Shown here: piece after piece, positions 1 through 11,805 of the stretch
Layout of the letters: each line of letters opens with the position of its first letter
Numbering within the stretch: position 1 is the first letter of the stretch
From: Codonopsis lanceolata
Lineage: Eukaryota > Streptophyta > Magnoliopsida > Asterales > Campanulaceae
NCBI GenBank assembly: GCA_013146195.2
Contig: CM028379.1
Span: 86,214,474-86,278,473, forward strand
Length of the DNA: 64,000 nt
Direction of reading: 5' to 3'
Notes under the pieces: model-generated
Told to the model about the DNA's origin: nothing
What the model saw: only the letters and a program-made list of their open reading frames with translations
Databases searched by the model: none
Translations under genes and position numbers: made by a program

Positions 1-450
1 TTTCCCTCAGTGACCCGGGGTATACACCCTTTGCGGAAAAGATCCAACACAACTAGGTGGAGCACATCATCATAAAACATCACATTCTAAGGGTAGGACC
101 CTTCATCGAACACGATGGTGGAACCAACCTTTTCCCTCAGTGACCCGGGGTATGCACCCCTTGCGGAAAAGATCAAACACAACTAGGTGGAGCACATCAT
201 CATAAAACATCGCATCCTCAGGGTAGGACCCTTCGTCGAACACGATTGTGGAACCAACCTTTTTCCCTCAATGACCCAGGGTATGCACCCCTTGCGAAAA
301 AGATCCAACACAACTAGGTGGAGTACATCATCATAAAACATCGCATTCTCAGGGTAGGACCCTTCGTCGAACATGATGGTGGAACCAACCTTTTCCCACA
401 GTGACCCAGGGTATGCACCCCTTGCGGAAAAGATCCAACACAACTAAACT
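1..450. repeat. 130-bp tandem repeat, about 3.5 copies
   Basis: Copies begin near 1, 130, 261 and 391, each with the phrase TTTCCCTCAGTGACCC followed by GGGTATGCACCCC and a shared GTAGGACCCTTCGTCGAACA segment. Copies differ at scattered single bases. The array runs off the left edge, so its full length is unknown. The minus-strand reading frames through it only reflect the repeat and are not genes. Confidence 0.9.
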
Positions 451-1053
451 CAGATGCAATGCACAGGTAAAATACTTTACCCTTTCCTCTTTTCATTTTT
501 TTTTCTTCTACTGTTTTTTTTTTCTTTTGCTCTCTTTGCTCTGTTTTTCTTTCTTTGCTTTTGCTCTTTTTTTCTGTTCATCTCTACCTTTTTTTTCTTT
601 TGCTCTTTTGCTGTGCTTTTTTCATTCTTTTTGCTCTTTTTCTCTACTGCAGGCATCTTGCTGGGGATCAGAATGGCATAATTTCTCCTTTTCTGCCTTT
701 CTTGTGGCTAATTTGTTGGGGGATATGAGTTTTCTTTGATTTTTGATGGATGGACGTCACTTTTTGTTAACAAAGCTAACTTCGTTAATCTTCCGTTAAG
801 GTTCCAGGGTCATTTCGCGATTTGAGCAAATTTGAGGTTTTAAGTGCTGAACTTGAACTTTGGAGAGGGGGAAGTGAAACTTCCACCCCTTTATCTTCAT
901 ATCACGGCAGAGAGTGAGCAATAGCTCACTTCACCCATTTCATTTTCTTCTTCGTTGCTTCATTTCTGCCATTTCTGCCGACATAGATGTCTTCCTCATT
1001 TCTTCGCCTTTTTCTTGATTTTCTTTCATCAAATCAATTGTTTTACTTGACAG
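451..1053. other. T/C-rich low-complexity stretch and gene-proximal DNA without a gene
   Basis: Positions 480-650 are a long pyrimidine run of T tracts broken by single C or G, which produces a spurious Phe-rich reading frame. The rest, up to the PMD-type coding segment, has no recognisable domain. It may be the 5' region of that broken gene, but no promoter element can be assigned. Confidence 0.5.
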
Positions 1054-3897
1054 ATGGTTTCTTCTTCAAGATCTAGGAAAGGGAAAGGGCCAATGCACCC
1101 GAAATCTGGCGAAGAACGCCAGGAGCTTCCTCCTCTTAGCCAGAATTTCGTCAGATATTGGCATTCAAAGGACGATTGGAGCAGCATACTCCGAGATCGA
1201 CACACCCATGTCTTGAATCCTCAAAATCCGGCTGTAAGTTTTCTTTTTTCTTCAACCCATTTGGTTGAATTTCTTAAATTTTTCTGGATTTCTTGCTATT
1301 TTGGGCTCTTTGGAGTATACATGCTCTTGATTTTAATGCTTATGCATGTAATATTTGTGCTAGAATGATACAATTTGGCAATTATAACATAGCAAAAATA
1401 TGAAATTCATGCTATTTAATTTTGCGATGCATACTTATACAATTAGCACTATTTGATTCAGTGATGCATCTTTCATATAGTTGATATATTTTTTCTCTAC
1501 AATGCATGCTCGTGCTACAAGTATTTTTAGATGATGCATGATTATGCGATAAACACTTCAGACAAATGCTGCATTTTTTCAGATATATATTTTCGGCTAC
1601 ATGCACATGCTGCAAGTCTATTTTCCTATACAAAATGCAACAGAAAATATTTTCTTTCCAATGCCTGCAACATTTTTATTCTAATAATGCAATATGCAAC
1701 TACTTGGAGATAAATGCACATGATAAATGTCAAAGGGAAATAACATATGCATATATATCATTTATCACATTTTATTATATATATTTTTTATATGCATGGA
1801 AATGCAAATGCACTATAGAGATATTAAATGCTTGCAAACATGCAATATGGATATTTTCCTTTAAATGTGTGCAAAATGAAACATTGATATTTCTCTTTTT
1901 TTTAATGCCAGTAAACATGCAACATGTATTATTTCTAAATATATGCAAGGATGCAACATGCATATCATATCTTTTTGTGGACATGACATAATTTTATGGC
2001 ATGCATAAGAGGCTAAATAAAAAAACAAGAGTTTACCTCCCCCTTTTTTTTTCTGAGTCTGAGATGCTGCTCTTTTTTTTCTTCTCTTTTTATTCTCAGG
2101 CACGCAAGGATCTTGCCAGGGTTCGAGCTAGTTGCGATAAAGTAGCTGCCATTTATAATTCAATGCCTCTTCAGGCACAGCTCTTGGTGGAGCATACCGG
2201 ATTTGGAGTATTCTTGCGAGCTTTTCGCCCTTTTCGCAGTTAATTGCCTATTTTCGAGGTTCTACGGGATTATTGGTGGGATACCACTCACACCTTTCAT
2301 TTCAGCTGGGGCGAAGCCACTATGACTCTCTGTGATTTTGCCGCAATCACAGGCATTCCTACCTGCATTGGTAGGCCTTTGGAGCCGGATTTTACCCTCA
2401 GGCATCATCACGATGTGGTCGAGGACCTCTTGGGCTTCGAACCAGATTATAAGACTGCTGATGAGATCCAGATTGGCAGTGTCAAAAGTTGGTTAGAGCA
2501 GCATGCCGGGCAAGTTGACAATGATGACGACGAGGCTTGCCAGGGCATTTATGTTTTTTTTTCTGGGGATGTCTCTTTTCGCCAATTCATCCACCACTTG
2601 ACGGGTTTCCGTCCTGGGATGCCTCCAGGACTTATACCATGTTTCAGATTATGACTGGGGGAAAGCAGGCTTGGCTGAGCTTTATGCTTCCATGGATTGG
2701 ACCAGTCGCAATAACTCTCCAGTCCTTAACGACTTTGCTCCGGCTCAGGATGTATTCTCTTTTCTTTTCCCTGCTTTTGATACTTGCCAGTATTGATTTT
2801 TTCTTCTTTTTGCATCATCTCTATTTTTTTACTGGCTGATGACTCTTTTTTTTCTTTTGCAGGTCTGGGCTTATTCGATTTTTCATTTTACTCTGGGCCC
2901 ACTGCATAACCGCATTCACGAGCCAGCTTTTCTGGCTGAGTTTGTGAATGTCAATCGGGTAGAAGGGGATCGAGATGGTCACAGTTTGACCGAGGTGATG
3001 ATGCAGGATAGGATTGCGAGCTCGAGCTCGAGCTCGGGCACGGTGCATCTATTTCCCTGGAGGGGTCTGACTGGACCTTATTTGATTTCTTTGGAGATGA
3101 GCCGCCACTGAATTCTTATGGTGTCTATCATGGTCGACTCTTTATATGGGTGAGTGGGTCAACCGCCAGCACTTTCTTTATCTCGTGGCTCTAGTGTCAC
3201 CACCTATACCACCAGCCTGGGTGATCTTCCCAGATTTCCTACCGAATAAATATCAGTACCTGTCGAGACATATCATTCCTCGTGATGATTATCCCATCAT
3301 GGCTTACGAGGATTTCCTGAGGACATTGCTCCATCCTGCCCCTGCTGTGGCTAGGCGTGCATCAGATGTTTCTGGCAGGCCAAGGCCTTCTCTTTTAGTT
3401 CCCGATGCGCAGCTGGATTATTTCATCCCTGCCGAAGACTTCTCCACCTTTCAGTATCATCGCTAGGGAAGACTTGTGGGGGAGGCTTTGCCTGATACCG
3501 AGGTCCCGGAGCGGTTTCAAATTCCCGAGCAGGCCCGCGCGATATACTTTTCACTTCTGCATTTCTTCTTCCTTTCTTTTCAGTAATAATTTTTTCTAAC
3601 ATCCTTTCCTCTTTTGTTGTTTGTTTTTTTTTTTTTCTTTTTAGGTGGATGTCTCCTCATACCGGAAAGTAGTGAAGGACTTCTTTGGCATCGCTAAGCT
3701 ATACCAACGGTTGTTGGATGAGTTTACTTGCAAGGGGAACGATGCCGTGAGTCGGACCAGGCATCGAGATGATGATGATGACGGGGCCGGCGGGTCCAGG
3801 CAGGCTCGAGTCAGAGGACGGGGATATAGAGTTGGCGGGACCGGTCCTCGAGTCATGGGCGGAGGCTTGGATAAGAGTAGATCTTCGCACACCCATT
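1054..3897 (+). pseudogene. Plant mobile domain (MAIN-like) gene, broken
   Basis: Coding pieces on the plus strand match the plant mobile domain found in MAIN/MAIL proteins and in several plant transposons. Piece 1 (1054-1233) starts MVSSSRSRKGKG and ends before a GT. Piece 2 (from 2099, after a T-rich acceptor) holds FLRAFRPFRS, a stop at 2241, then LRDYWWDTTHTFHFSWGEAT and TLCDFAAITGIP, which are core PMD phrases. A frameshift near 2645 moves YDWGKAGLAELY to another frame. Piece 3 (about 2863-3111) begins VWAYSIFHF and ends in a stop. Later pieces (3146-3570 and 3645-3897) are out of frame with one another; the last ends in an Asp- and Gly/Arg-rich tail. The in-frame stops and shifts argue for a pseudogene. 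PMD genes are often carried by transposons, and this one lies directly upstream of an Athila-type element. Exon borders are approximate. Confidence 0.7.
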
Positions 3898-3930
3898 AGC
3901 TTTCATACCTGCACTTATTATGGATTTTCT

Positions 3931-4250
3931 TTCTTTTTTTTTGTTTTTGTTTTTGTTTTTGTTTTTGTTTTTGTTTTTGTTTTTGTTTTTGTTTTTGTTT
4001 TTGTTTTTGTTTTTGTTTTTGTTTTTGTTTTTGTTTTTGTTTTTGTTTTTGTTTTTGTTTTTGTTTTTGTTTTTGTTTTTGTTTTTGTTTTTGTTTTTGT
4101 TTTTGTTTTTGTTTTGTTTTTTTTTTTTTTTTTTTTTTTTTTTTTGTTTTTGTTTTTGTTTTTGTTTTTGTTTTTGTTTTTGTTTTTGTTTTTGTTTTTG
4201 TTTTTGTTTTTGTTTTTGTTTTTGTTTTTTTTTTGTTTTGTTTTTTTTTT
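3931..4250. repeat. (GTTTTT)n hexanucleotide microsatellite
   Basis: About 45 copies of GTTTTT, split by a pure T run near 4117-4145. It begins just after the stop of the last PMD coding piece. The long Phe/Leu or Lys/Asn reading frames across it are artefacts of the hexamer. Confidence 0.95.
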
Positions 4251-5039
4251 GTAACAAACTCTAAATATATCAATGCAATACAATTTATCTTTATTCTACG
4301 ATGCATGATAATAAATAAATAAATATGACTTAATTTATTCTAGAGATGCACAAATAAAAGAAACTAGATTATTATCTAAAACAAAGGCACACCGTACTCT
4401 GGGATGGAGGCTTCAAGGGATACTCCTTTCGAGTTTTATCAGGATTATTGGTGTTCTGCGAGGAAAGAGAGACAGCCGCCTCTTCCTGGTCTGATTAAAT
4501 TCTCAGTTGGTGAGGGCTAGTACATAGCCTCACTCTTTTTCTTCCTTTTCCGTGAACGAACAGAGGCAAACAGTGGAGCAACCGGGGTAGAAAACTGGGA
4601 TACCAGGCAGTTTCGAGAGGACAGGGGGGACCCATGGGCGCCGCCCATGGAGGATGTGGGCGCAGCTCCTGGAAAGGCTATGGGCGGCGCCCAGCCTTCT
4701 CCTGTGCACTTCCTGTTTTGGCCACTATTCATGCACTGTTCTGATATTTTAGCCGTTTCTTTGATTTTCGGTAAAAAAGGGGACTTGGGGCAGCGTTCAT
4801 TTCACACCACTCTTCTTTCCTTCTTTCTTCATACAGCAGGCAAATATGAGCTCTCTCTGTTCTATTTCTCTTCTATTAGATATAAAATTTTGCCCTCTTT
4901 CAAAAATAGCCGAGCGTACTCATACAGCCCTAGAGATCTGATAGATGTGTTTTATACGCATCTATTGTGTGTATATTCCTGCTTAGATTGTGTTTTTCTG
5001 CGAGTTTCCAAAGCTATTGATATGGGTTTTAGTGTTTTA
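4251..5039. other. Unassigned segment with GC-rich palindromes
   Basis: Between the hexamer array and the Athila LTR. A short open stretch near 4403-4520 (MEASRDTPFEFYQDYW) may be a further exon of the PMD gene but is not identifiable. Positions 4632-4650 form a perfect inverted repeat (CCATGGGCG, one base, CGCCCATGG) and 4681-4693 another (TGGGCG, one base, CGCCCA). Similar GC palindromes occur in the LTR at 52.9 kb, so this could be remnant LTR U3 DNA. Confidence 0.4.
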
Positions 5040-6230
5040 TGAGTTTCAGGCTAAAAATGAGGAAAATGATGAATTTTGGGCTATTTTGTAAAGATATGAA
5101 GTTTCCAGGGGTCTGAGTGCAAATCTGATAAAGAAGAAGGTCCAAAAATGCTAAGCAGAAGGCTGATCGAGGGCGCAAAAAGCAATAGCAAGAATCCGGA
5201 AGAAAGAGCCTGAGCGATCGCTCAGCGTGTGGGTTGAGCGACCGCTCAACCCCGTTTTCAGGCTTTGGGCAGTTTTCATCTTTTTCTCAAAACCCTAGCT
5301 AGTATAAATAAAACTCTAACCTATAAGCTTTGGGGGATCCGATTTTAGGTCAATTTTAGGCTGCTCTTGAGCACTCTTAAGAGGCAGAAACATTGTGTAT
5401 TTCAATTTTATTTAATTTGTTAAAGATTGAAGATGCTCAAATTCATTCATCTGTTGTGTTCATCATTTATGATGAACTAACTTTTCCACCCTAGGTATTG
5501 GAGGTAACTTTGTATCATCTTTTATGTGTTAATATAATTTCATTCTATCAAATTACTGTTTATCATATTAGATTATAATTGGTTTACATTGAAGTTATCG
5601 CATAATGGCTGCGCTAATGAATGTGTAGGCTCTTGGGTATGATGAACTGCACGACCATATGCATAAGTCATACACTGGCCAACATAATTTGGTAAATAGG
5701 TCTCTCTGATTCCCGACCGTAGGCTAAGGAGTAGATCTAGGTTCGTATTGTGTGGTGGAATGCAATAGAGTTCGTTCCTCCATTCTTTAATTCCTAAGGC
5801 ACTTAATGGACTCTTAATTACTGTGTGGATGGACCAAGAAAGCACAGCCAAAGCGGAGTACTAAGGGTTGCAGTCCTCGACCAGTAAGTCCAAATCCTTT
5901 ACCTAGCGATAGAACCCATAATTGATAGATATCTTTTGACTAATACACATAAAAGGCGATACAAGTGAATCTCAATACCTAGACCATTCTCATCTATAAA
6001 ACTTTCACAAAATTCATTCTTCTACAAGTAGTTAATTTAGATTAATTTTAATAGTTTGAATTTAGAATTCCAATCAATTCAAAACCAAACCCTCATTTTT
6101 ATTTAAGTGCTTTTTAATTAGCTTAGATTAAATTCATTTTAATTGATTCTCCCTGAGGTTCGACCCTTGCTTCCATCTATCTATTCTACAATAGTCTTGT
6201 GCACTTGCAAGGTAATTTTAAAACACATCA
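5040..6230 (+). mobile_element. 5' LTR of Athila-like Ty3 retrotransposon
   Basis: The right end is set by the tRNA-Asp-type primer site that starts at 6237, following ACACATCA. The left end is approximate, because no second LTR copy was recognised for comparison. The segment has a TATA box (5303-5310), a long U5-like AT-rich part, and two palindromic blocks (TGAGCGATCGCTCA at 5211-5224 and TTGAGCGACCGCTCAA at 5234-5249). A length of about 1.2 kb fits Athila-type LTRs, which are long. Confidence 0.65.
5303..5310 (+). promoter_or_regulatory. TATA box of the Athila-like LTR
   Basis: TATAAATA sits in the middle of the LTR with a short GC-poor leader downstream, where the retrotransposon promoter (U3/R border) is expected. 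Function is inferred from position only. Confidence 0.5.
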
Positions 6231-6236
6231 AGTTTT

Positions 6237-6254
6237 TGGCACCGTTGCCAGGGA
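6237..6254 (+). other. Primer binding site, tRNA-Asp type
   Basis: TGGCACCGTTGCCAGGGA matches the complement of the 3' end of plant tRNA-Asp at 16 of 18 positions; both differences are G to A. This primer site is characteristic of Athila-lineage Ty3 elements. It follows the inferred LTR end by 6 bases. Confidence 0.85.
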
Positions 6255-6287
6255 GAATTTTAATTAAAAAGATTTTAATCTTTTCTG

Positions 6288-6289
<2 letters not shown>

Positions 6290-6328
<39 letters not shown>
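6290..6328. repeat. (TA)n microsatellite in the retrotransposon leader
   Basis: About 19 uninterrupted TA units lie between the primer site and the gag start. Confidence 0.95.
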
Positions 6329-6329
<1 letters not shown>

Positions 6330-6398
6330 CAAAAACAACAAAAATATTTTTATTAATTGCTTTAATTCAATTCTAATTTGTAGTTGATTGTGCATTTT

Positions 6399-7987
6399 AT
6401 GCACGGTCGACGGTCGTTGAATCCCACACTGGCGGATTTTAACGATAACATTAATAATTTAGGAAGGAATCCCCAACATAATAATCCAATGGCTGATAAT
6501 TAAAGAGATCAAATAGCAGATCCAGTTGCTCCTGCCGAAGCAGTTGTGGCTTCAAGAGATGAGATGCAAGCCCCTAGGACGATGCGAGACTATAATCGCC
6601 CTAATATAGACTTTTCACCTCCATGCTTAATTTTTCAGAGTTAAAAATTTTGAACTTAAGGGACATTTTTACAATATGTTCCCAACTTTCTATGGTCTAC
6701 CTATAGAAAATGCAGTATCTTTTATGCAAGACTTTGGACATTTGGTTGAAACTTTACCTAAGGGAGGATTGACCGAAGATGAATTTAAGTTGTGTTTTCT
6801 GCAATGTACTTTAAAAGGTAATGCTAAAAAATGATTCATGACTCTAGCACCTAGGAGCATATCTACATGGAGAGAATTATATGATGCATTTATTGCTAAA
6901 TTCTATCAGCACGCTTCACTTTCTAGTCATAAAAGACAAATCATGTGTTTTGTAATGGAGCAAGGTGAAAATTTTCATGAAGCATGGGACCGTTTCAAAT
7001 CTCTATTGATAGAATGTCCCCATCATAACTTTTCGCAAGATATTTTAATAATTCAATTCTATGACTCACTCTTAATGCACCAGTAGACTATGGTAGATAG
7101 TGCTGCAGGAGGGTCGATTCACGGATTGACCCCTGATCAGGCGTATGATTTATTTGAAATGATAGGATCAAATTCAAGACAAAAGAGTGTGAGAGGAAAA
7201 ACTAAGACAGTTTATGAGTTAAAATCAAATGTTGGTGAAACCAATGCATTAGCACTGGCTAATGCTAAAATAGAAGCTTATGAAGCCATGATGGCTGCGG
7301 CCAATTTAAATTTTCCTATCGATCCTAATTCTAATTATGACAATAATTCTCTTGCTACTAACGGTTGCCCCTCTAGTGGAAATATGCATGTTTTTCAGGA
7401 ACAGGTAAATTCGATGAATTCATACCCACCACGACAAAGGAATGATCCTTTCTCAAATACATATAATCCTGGATGGAGGAATCATCCAAACTTCAGTTGG
7501 GGAGGGAACAAGCCGTTACAACCTCAACCTCAGCAACCACAAGGATTTGGACAAGGGAATCAGAATTTTGGCAATCCTGTACACAATTCTCAGTAAAAAG
7601 ATACTGAGGCTCGTCTACAGAAAATGGAAGAAGGCCTAATTGCAGTAAATTCTACTCTACAAAAGATGATGATTATGCATGGACAATTGTGCGATGATGT
7701 AAAGGAAATTAAGAGATATGATTATGGGAAGTTCCCAAGTCAAAACGAGCAAGCTAAAGCTATTACTACTTTATGAAGTGGTAAAACTTTTGGTGAAGAG
7801 GTAAGTACACCTAGTCCTACTTCTTCTGAAAGGGTAAATAATGAAAAGGATAACAAGCAAAGTGAAAGTGCTAAGAAAGAAAAAGAAAAACCAATTTTTC
7901 CTAACATAGAAGAACCTTATGTTGCACCTCCTGCTTATGTGCCCCCGATCCCGTTTCCTGGCCATTTGATGCAATTAAAAGCTAAAA
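6399..7987 (+). pseudogene. Athila-like gag, broken
   Basis: The start is taken at ATG 6399 (MHGRRSLNPTLADFND), the usual Athila gag opening. Stops interrupt it at 6501, about 6832, 7084, 7594 and near 7774. Recognisable gag phrases include FYQHASLSSHKRQI and ENFHEAWDRFKSLL at 6900-7000, LTPDQAYDLFEMI after 7110, and the tail TYNPGWRNHPNFSW near 7460-7500, which is typical of this lineage. There is no CCHC zinc knuckle. In an intact copy gag would form the capsid-like particle. This copy cannot make a full protein. Confidence 0.85.
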
Positions 7988-9027
7988 AAAAAATTTGCTG
8001 AAATTTATAATATGCTGTCTAAGGTAAACATAAATTTACCCTTATTAAATGTGATTAAAACTATTCCTGCATACGCGAAATTATTCAAGGAATTAAGTTC
8101 TCATAAACAAAAATTTCCAAAAGGTGAAAAAGTTATTATGTCTGAAAATGCTAGTGTTGTTCTTCAACAAAACCTCCCACCGAAATTAAAAGATCCTGGT
8201 AGTTTTAATGTTGATATTACTTTAGGGAATTCAAAGAAAATCAAAGCGATGTTGGATCTTGGTGCCAATATCAATCTGATGCCCTTTTCGGTATATAAAC
8301 AATTAGGGTTAGGAGAATTGAAACCCACATCGATGACATTACAACTAGCAAACCGATCTGTTAAGAACCATTAGGAATTGTGGAAGATATCTTGGTCCAA
8401 GTAGAAAAATTAATTATGTCGGTTGATTTTGTGGTTCTTGAAATGGAAAATCGAGCTAGTGCGACACAAGAATCACCTCCTCTTCTTCTTGGAAGACCAT
8501 TCATGGCTACTGCCAATACGATAATCAATGTTAAGAATGGGAAATTATCAATGACTGCTATGGGAGAAATAGTTGAAATCTCTGTGTTCAATGCCTTGAA
8601 GCAACCTGATGATATGAGTGACTGTTTTTATGTTGATGAGGTAGAGAACATAGTGGCTAAGGATTTGGTGAAAGAAGTGAAGAATGATAAATTAGAGGAA
8701 TTCCTAAATGGTCAAGGTGATAATGAAAATAATGAAGCTAGTGAATTAACAAAACAATTTGAGGAAAAAGAAGAAATAATAACGGAGAAAATAGCTCGCG
8801 AGCCTTTAGGGAATTTTAATGAGAAATTAGTCCCTTATATTGAATCACCTCCTGTTTTAGAATTAAAACATTTACCCAACCATTTAAAATATGTCTTCTT
8901 AAACAAAAATGAAACATTACCTGTAATTGTTTCTTCAAAGTTGAATAAAGAGCAAGAAGACAAATTGATAAAAGTTTTACAAGAGCACAAAGAAGCTATA
9001 GGATGGTCCTTAGCTGATTTAAAATGA
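7988..9027 (+). pseudogene. Athila-like protease and protease-RT linker, broken
   Basis: The aspartic protease core is at 8240-8290 with LDLGANINLMP; the Asp is the expected catalytic residue. After the stop at 8372, the next frame carries LLGRPFMATANTIIN, the usual end of the protease domain. A linker rich in Glu and Lys leads to the RT. The frame ends in TGA at 9025, where the polyprotein would normally continue straight into RT. Confidence 0.85.
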
Positions 9028-9930
9028 ACAAGTCCTACCAAATGTATGCACAGAATCTATCTTGAAGAAGGTGCTAAACCTTCTAGAGATCATCAGAGGC
9101 GTCTGAATCCTCATATGGAGGAAGCTGTAAGAAAAAAAGTTCTTAAACTTCTAGATGCTGGTATCATTTACCCCATCTCTGATAGTAAGTGGGTAAGTCC
9201 TGTTCAGGTAGTCCCAAAGAAGTCTAGAATCACTGTGGTTAAAAATGATAAGGATGAGTTAGTACAGACTAGGACTGTTACAGGATATAGGATGTGTGTC
9301 AATTTAAGAAAACTTAATGTTGCGACTAAGAAAGACCATTTTACATTACCATTCATACAGCAAATCTTAGAGAGGTTAGCTGGTTACGAGTTTTATTGCT
9401 TCCTAGATAGATTTTCTGGGTATAATCAAATTCTGATGGCCCCAGAAGATCAAGAAAAGACAACCTTCACATGCCCTTTTAGTACTTTTGCGTATAGAAG
9501 GATGCCTTTTGGTCTATGTAATGCTCCAGCTACCTTCCAAAGATGCATGATCTCCATCTTCTCTGATTTAATTGAAAAGTGTGTTGAGGTATTTATAGAC
9601 GACTTTTCTGTTTAGGGGGACTCGTTTGATAAGTGTCTAGATAACTTGACTTTAGTACTTAAACAATGTTGCAAATCCAATTTGACCCTTAGTTGGGAAA
9701 AATGTCATTTTATGGTCAGCCAAGGAATTGTTTTAGGACATATTGTATCGAAAAGAGGAATTGAGGTTGACCCGGCTAAAGTAGAAGTTATTTCTAAATT
9801 GCCCCATCCTGTTTCAGTTAAAGGTGTTAGAAGTTTTCTTGGGCACCCTGGTTTCTATAGGCGTTTCATTCAAGATTTTTCAAAAATTTGTAAGCCCTTT
9901 TGTAATTTTCTTGCCAAAGATACATAATTT
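9028..9930 (+). pseudogene. Athila-like reverse transcriptase, broken
   Basis: RT blocks are readable in order: MHRIYLEEGAKPSRDHQRRL, SKWVSPVQVVPKK, YRMCVNLRKLN, FCFLDRFSGYNQI-like (CFLDRFSGYNQI), MPFGLCNAPATFQRCM, and VFIDDFSV, where the family normally has the catalytic YxDD/F-I-D-D aspartates. A TAG at 9613 follows directly. The next stretch reads CHFMVSQGIVLGHIVSKRGI, the connection domain. The reading frame is unchanged across the stops, so decay here is by nonsense changes rather than indels. Confidence 0.9.
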
Positions 9931-10455
9931 ATTTTCGACAAAGATTGTCTAGAGGCTTTTAATCTGCTAAAGGAAAAATTAACAACTGCTCCAATTTTAT
10001 CTAGTCCTAAATGGTCATTACCATTTTAAATTATGTGTGATGCATCAGATTTTGTCATAGAAGTTGTCCTAGGTCAAAAGATTGATAAGAAACCGCATGT
10101 AATTCATTATGCTAGTAGAACTCTTAATGATGCCCAATTAAATTATACAACAACCGAAAAGGAGTTTTTAGCGGTGATTTTTGCCTTAGAAAAATTTTGG
10201 TCATATCTGTTAGGTTCCAAAGTGATTGTTTATTCTGATCATGCTGCTTTAAAATATTTGTTGACTAAGAAGGATGCTAAACCTAGACTAATTAGGTGGG
10301 TGCTCTTACTTCAAGAATTCGATATTACAATCAAGGATAAGAAAGGCTATGAAAATGTAGTAGCTAATTATCTGTCTAGATTAGAACTTTGGCCGTTGTT
10401 TGAAAAGCATTTGTTTGATAGTGATATCCCAGTAAAAGAAGTTTTTCCTAATTAA
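9931..10455 (+). pseudogene. Athila-like RNase H domain, broken
   Basis: MCDASDFVIEVVLGQ marks the first catalytic Asp, LNYTTTEKEFLAVIFALEKF the Glu-containing helix, and VIVYSDHAALKYLL the next Asp. The domain shares the RT frame, with stops near 9925, 10027 and 10453. It would remove the RNA strand during reverse transcription. Confidence 0.85.
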
Positions 10456-11745
10456 CAACTATATGCGATGAAAATTAGTGAGCCTTGGTATGCCGATTTT
10501 GTAAACTTTATTGTGGCAAATGTGGTGAATCCTTATTTTGGATATCATGAGCGGAAGAAATTTCTCTCCGACGTTAAAAATTATTTTTGGGATGAACCTT
10601 ACCTGTTTAAACGTGGTCCAGATTTAGTAATTCGAAGATGTATTCCAGAAGAGGAACACCACAGTGTGTTGTCCTTTTGTCATGGTCTTGCTTGTGGGGT
10701 CACTTTAGTGGTGAAAAGACTGCTAGGAAAGTGTTGCAGTCCGGCCTTTATTGGCCCTCTTTATTCAAGGATGCTCATACATTTGCCAAAAGTTGTGACA
10801 AATGCCAAAGGACATGAAGCATAAGTAAGAGAAATGAAATGCCCCAAATTAGTACTTTGGTTGTTGAAGTTTTTGATGTTTGGAGAATAGATATTATGGG
10901 ACCTTTTCCTATCTCCCAAGGATTTGAATATATCTTGGTAGGAGTTGATTATGTGTCTAAATGGATCGAAGCAATCCCTACACGAAATAATGATGCTAAG
11001 ACAATAATTAAATTTATGTGTGCAAATATTTTTAGTAGACATGGGATGCCAAGAGCGATAATAAGTGATCAAGGGACCCATTTTACCAATAAGTTAGTAA
11101 ATTCCTATCTGAAAAGATATAGGATAGTCCATAAGTTGTCTACTCCTTACCATCCACAGACATCTGGTCAAGTGGAAGTGAACAATAGGCAAATTAAAGG
11201 TGTGTTAGAAAAGTCTGTCAAACCCAATAGGAAAGATTGGGCATTAAAATTGAATGATGCTTTATGGGCATATCGGACAGCTTATAAGACTCTGCTAGGG
11301 TTGTGTCCCTATAGAATTGTCTATGGAAAAGCATGCATTTACCTGTATAGTTAGAGCATAGAGCGTTTTGGGCAATCAAAACCCTTAACATGGATATAAC
11401 CTTAGCATGTGAGAAACAAATGCTCCAGTTAAATGAGTTAGAAGAGCATAGGTTAGAATCCTATGAAAATATGAAAATTTACAAAGAGAAGACCAAGCGA
11501 TTGCATGATAAGAAAATTATTCCTAAACACTTATTCTAGGTTGAAATTATTCACAGGAAAACTTAAATCGCGATGGTCGGGTCCATTTGAAGTGATAAAT
11601 GTTTTTGTCCATGGAGCAGTCGAGCTTAAGTGCTATAAAACTAATTAAACATTCAAAGTTAATGGACATAGATTTAAATCCTACCATGAAGGTGTTTCGG
11701 TTATGAAAGGTGTCGAGTCAATGGATGTTTTTGACTTTGATTAAT
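10456..11745 (+). pseudogene. Athila-like integrase, broken
   Basis: The N-terminal zinc-binding region is at 10640-10815 (H-H spacing around EEEHHSVLSFCHG, then CDKCQ-type cysteines after a frameshift). The DDE core follows: DIMGPFP (first Asp), ISDQGTHF (second Asp), STPYHPQTSGQVEVNNRQIK (Glu), ending near 11350. A degraded C-terminal part with KRLHDKKI-like residues continues to about 11745. A frame change at about 10824 separates the zinc region from the core. Confidence 0.85.
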
Positions 11746-11789
11746 GAGTTGACTAACGTCGAACGAACGACGTTAAACAAAAGTGCTGC

Positions 11790-11805
11790 GTGGGAGGCAA
11801 CCCAC
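11790..11805 (+). other. Short hairpin motif GTGGG-AGGCAA-CCCAC
   Basis: A perfect 5-bp stem and 6-base loop just after the end of pol. The phrase TGGGAGGCAACCCA recurs at this position in many plant Athila-type elements, from general knowledge of the group. Its function is not known. Confidence 0.5.

Noticed and set aside
401..739. Phe/Leu-rich membrane protein
   Set aside because: The frame comes from a low-complexity pyrimidine stretch with no start context or neighbours.
3853..4306. Long Lys/Asn- or Phe-rich proteins
   Set aside because: They are readings of the GTTTTT hexamer in different frames on both strands.
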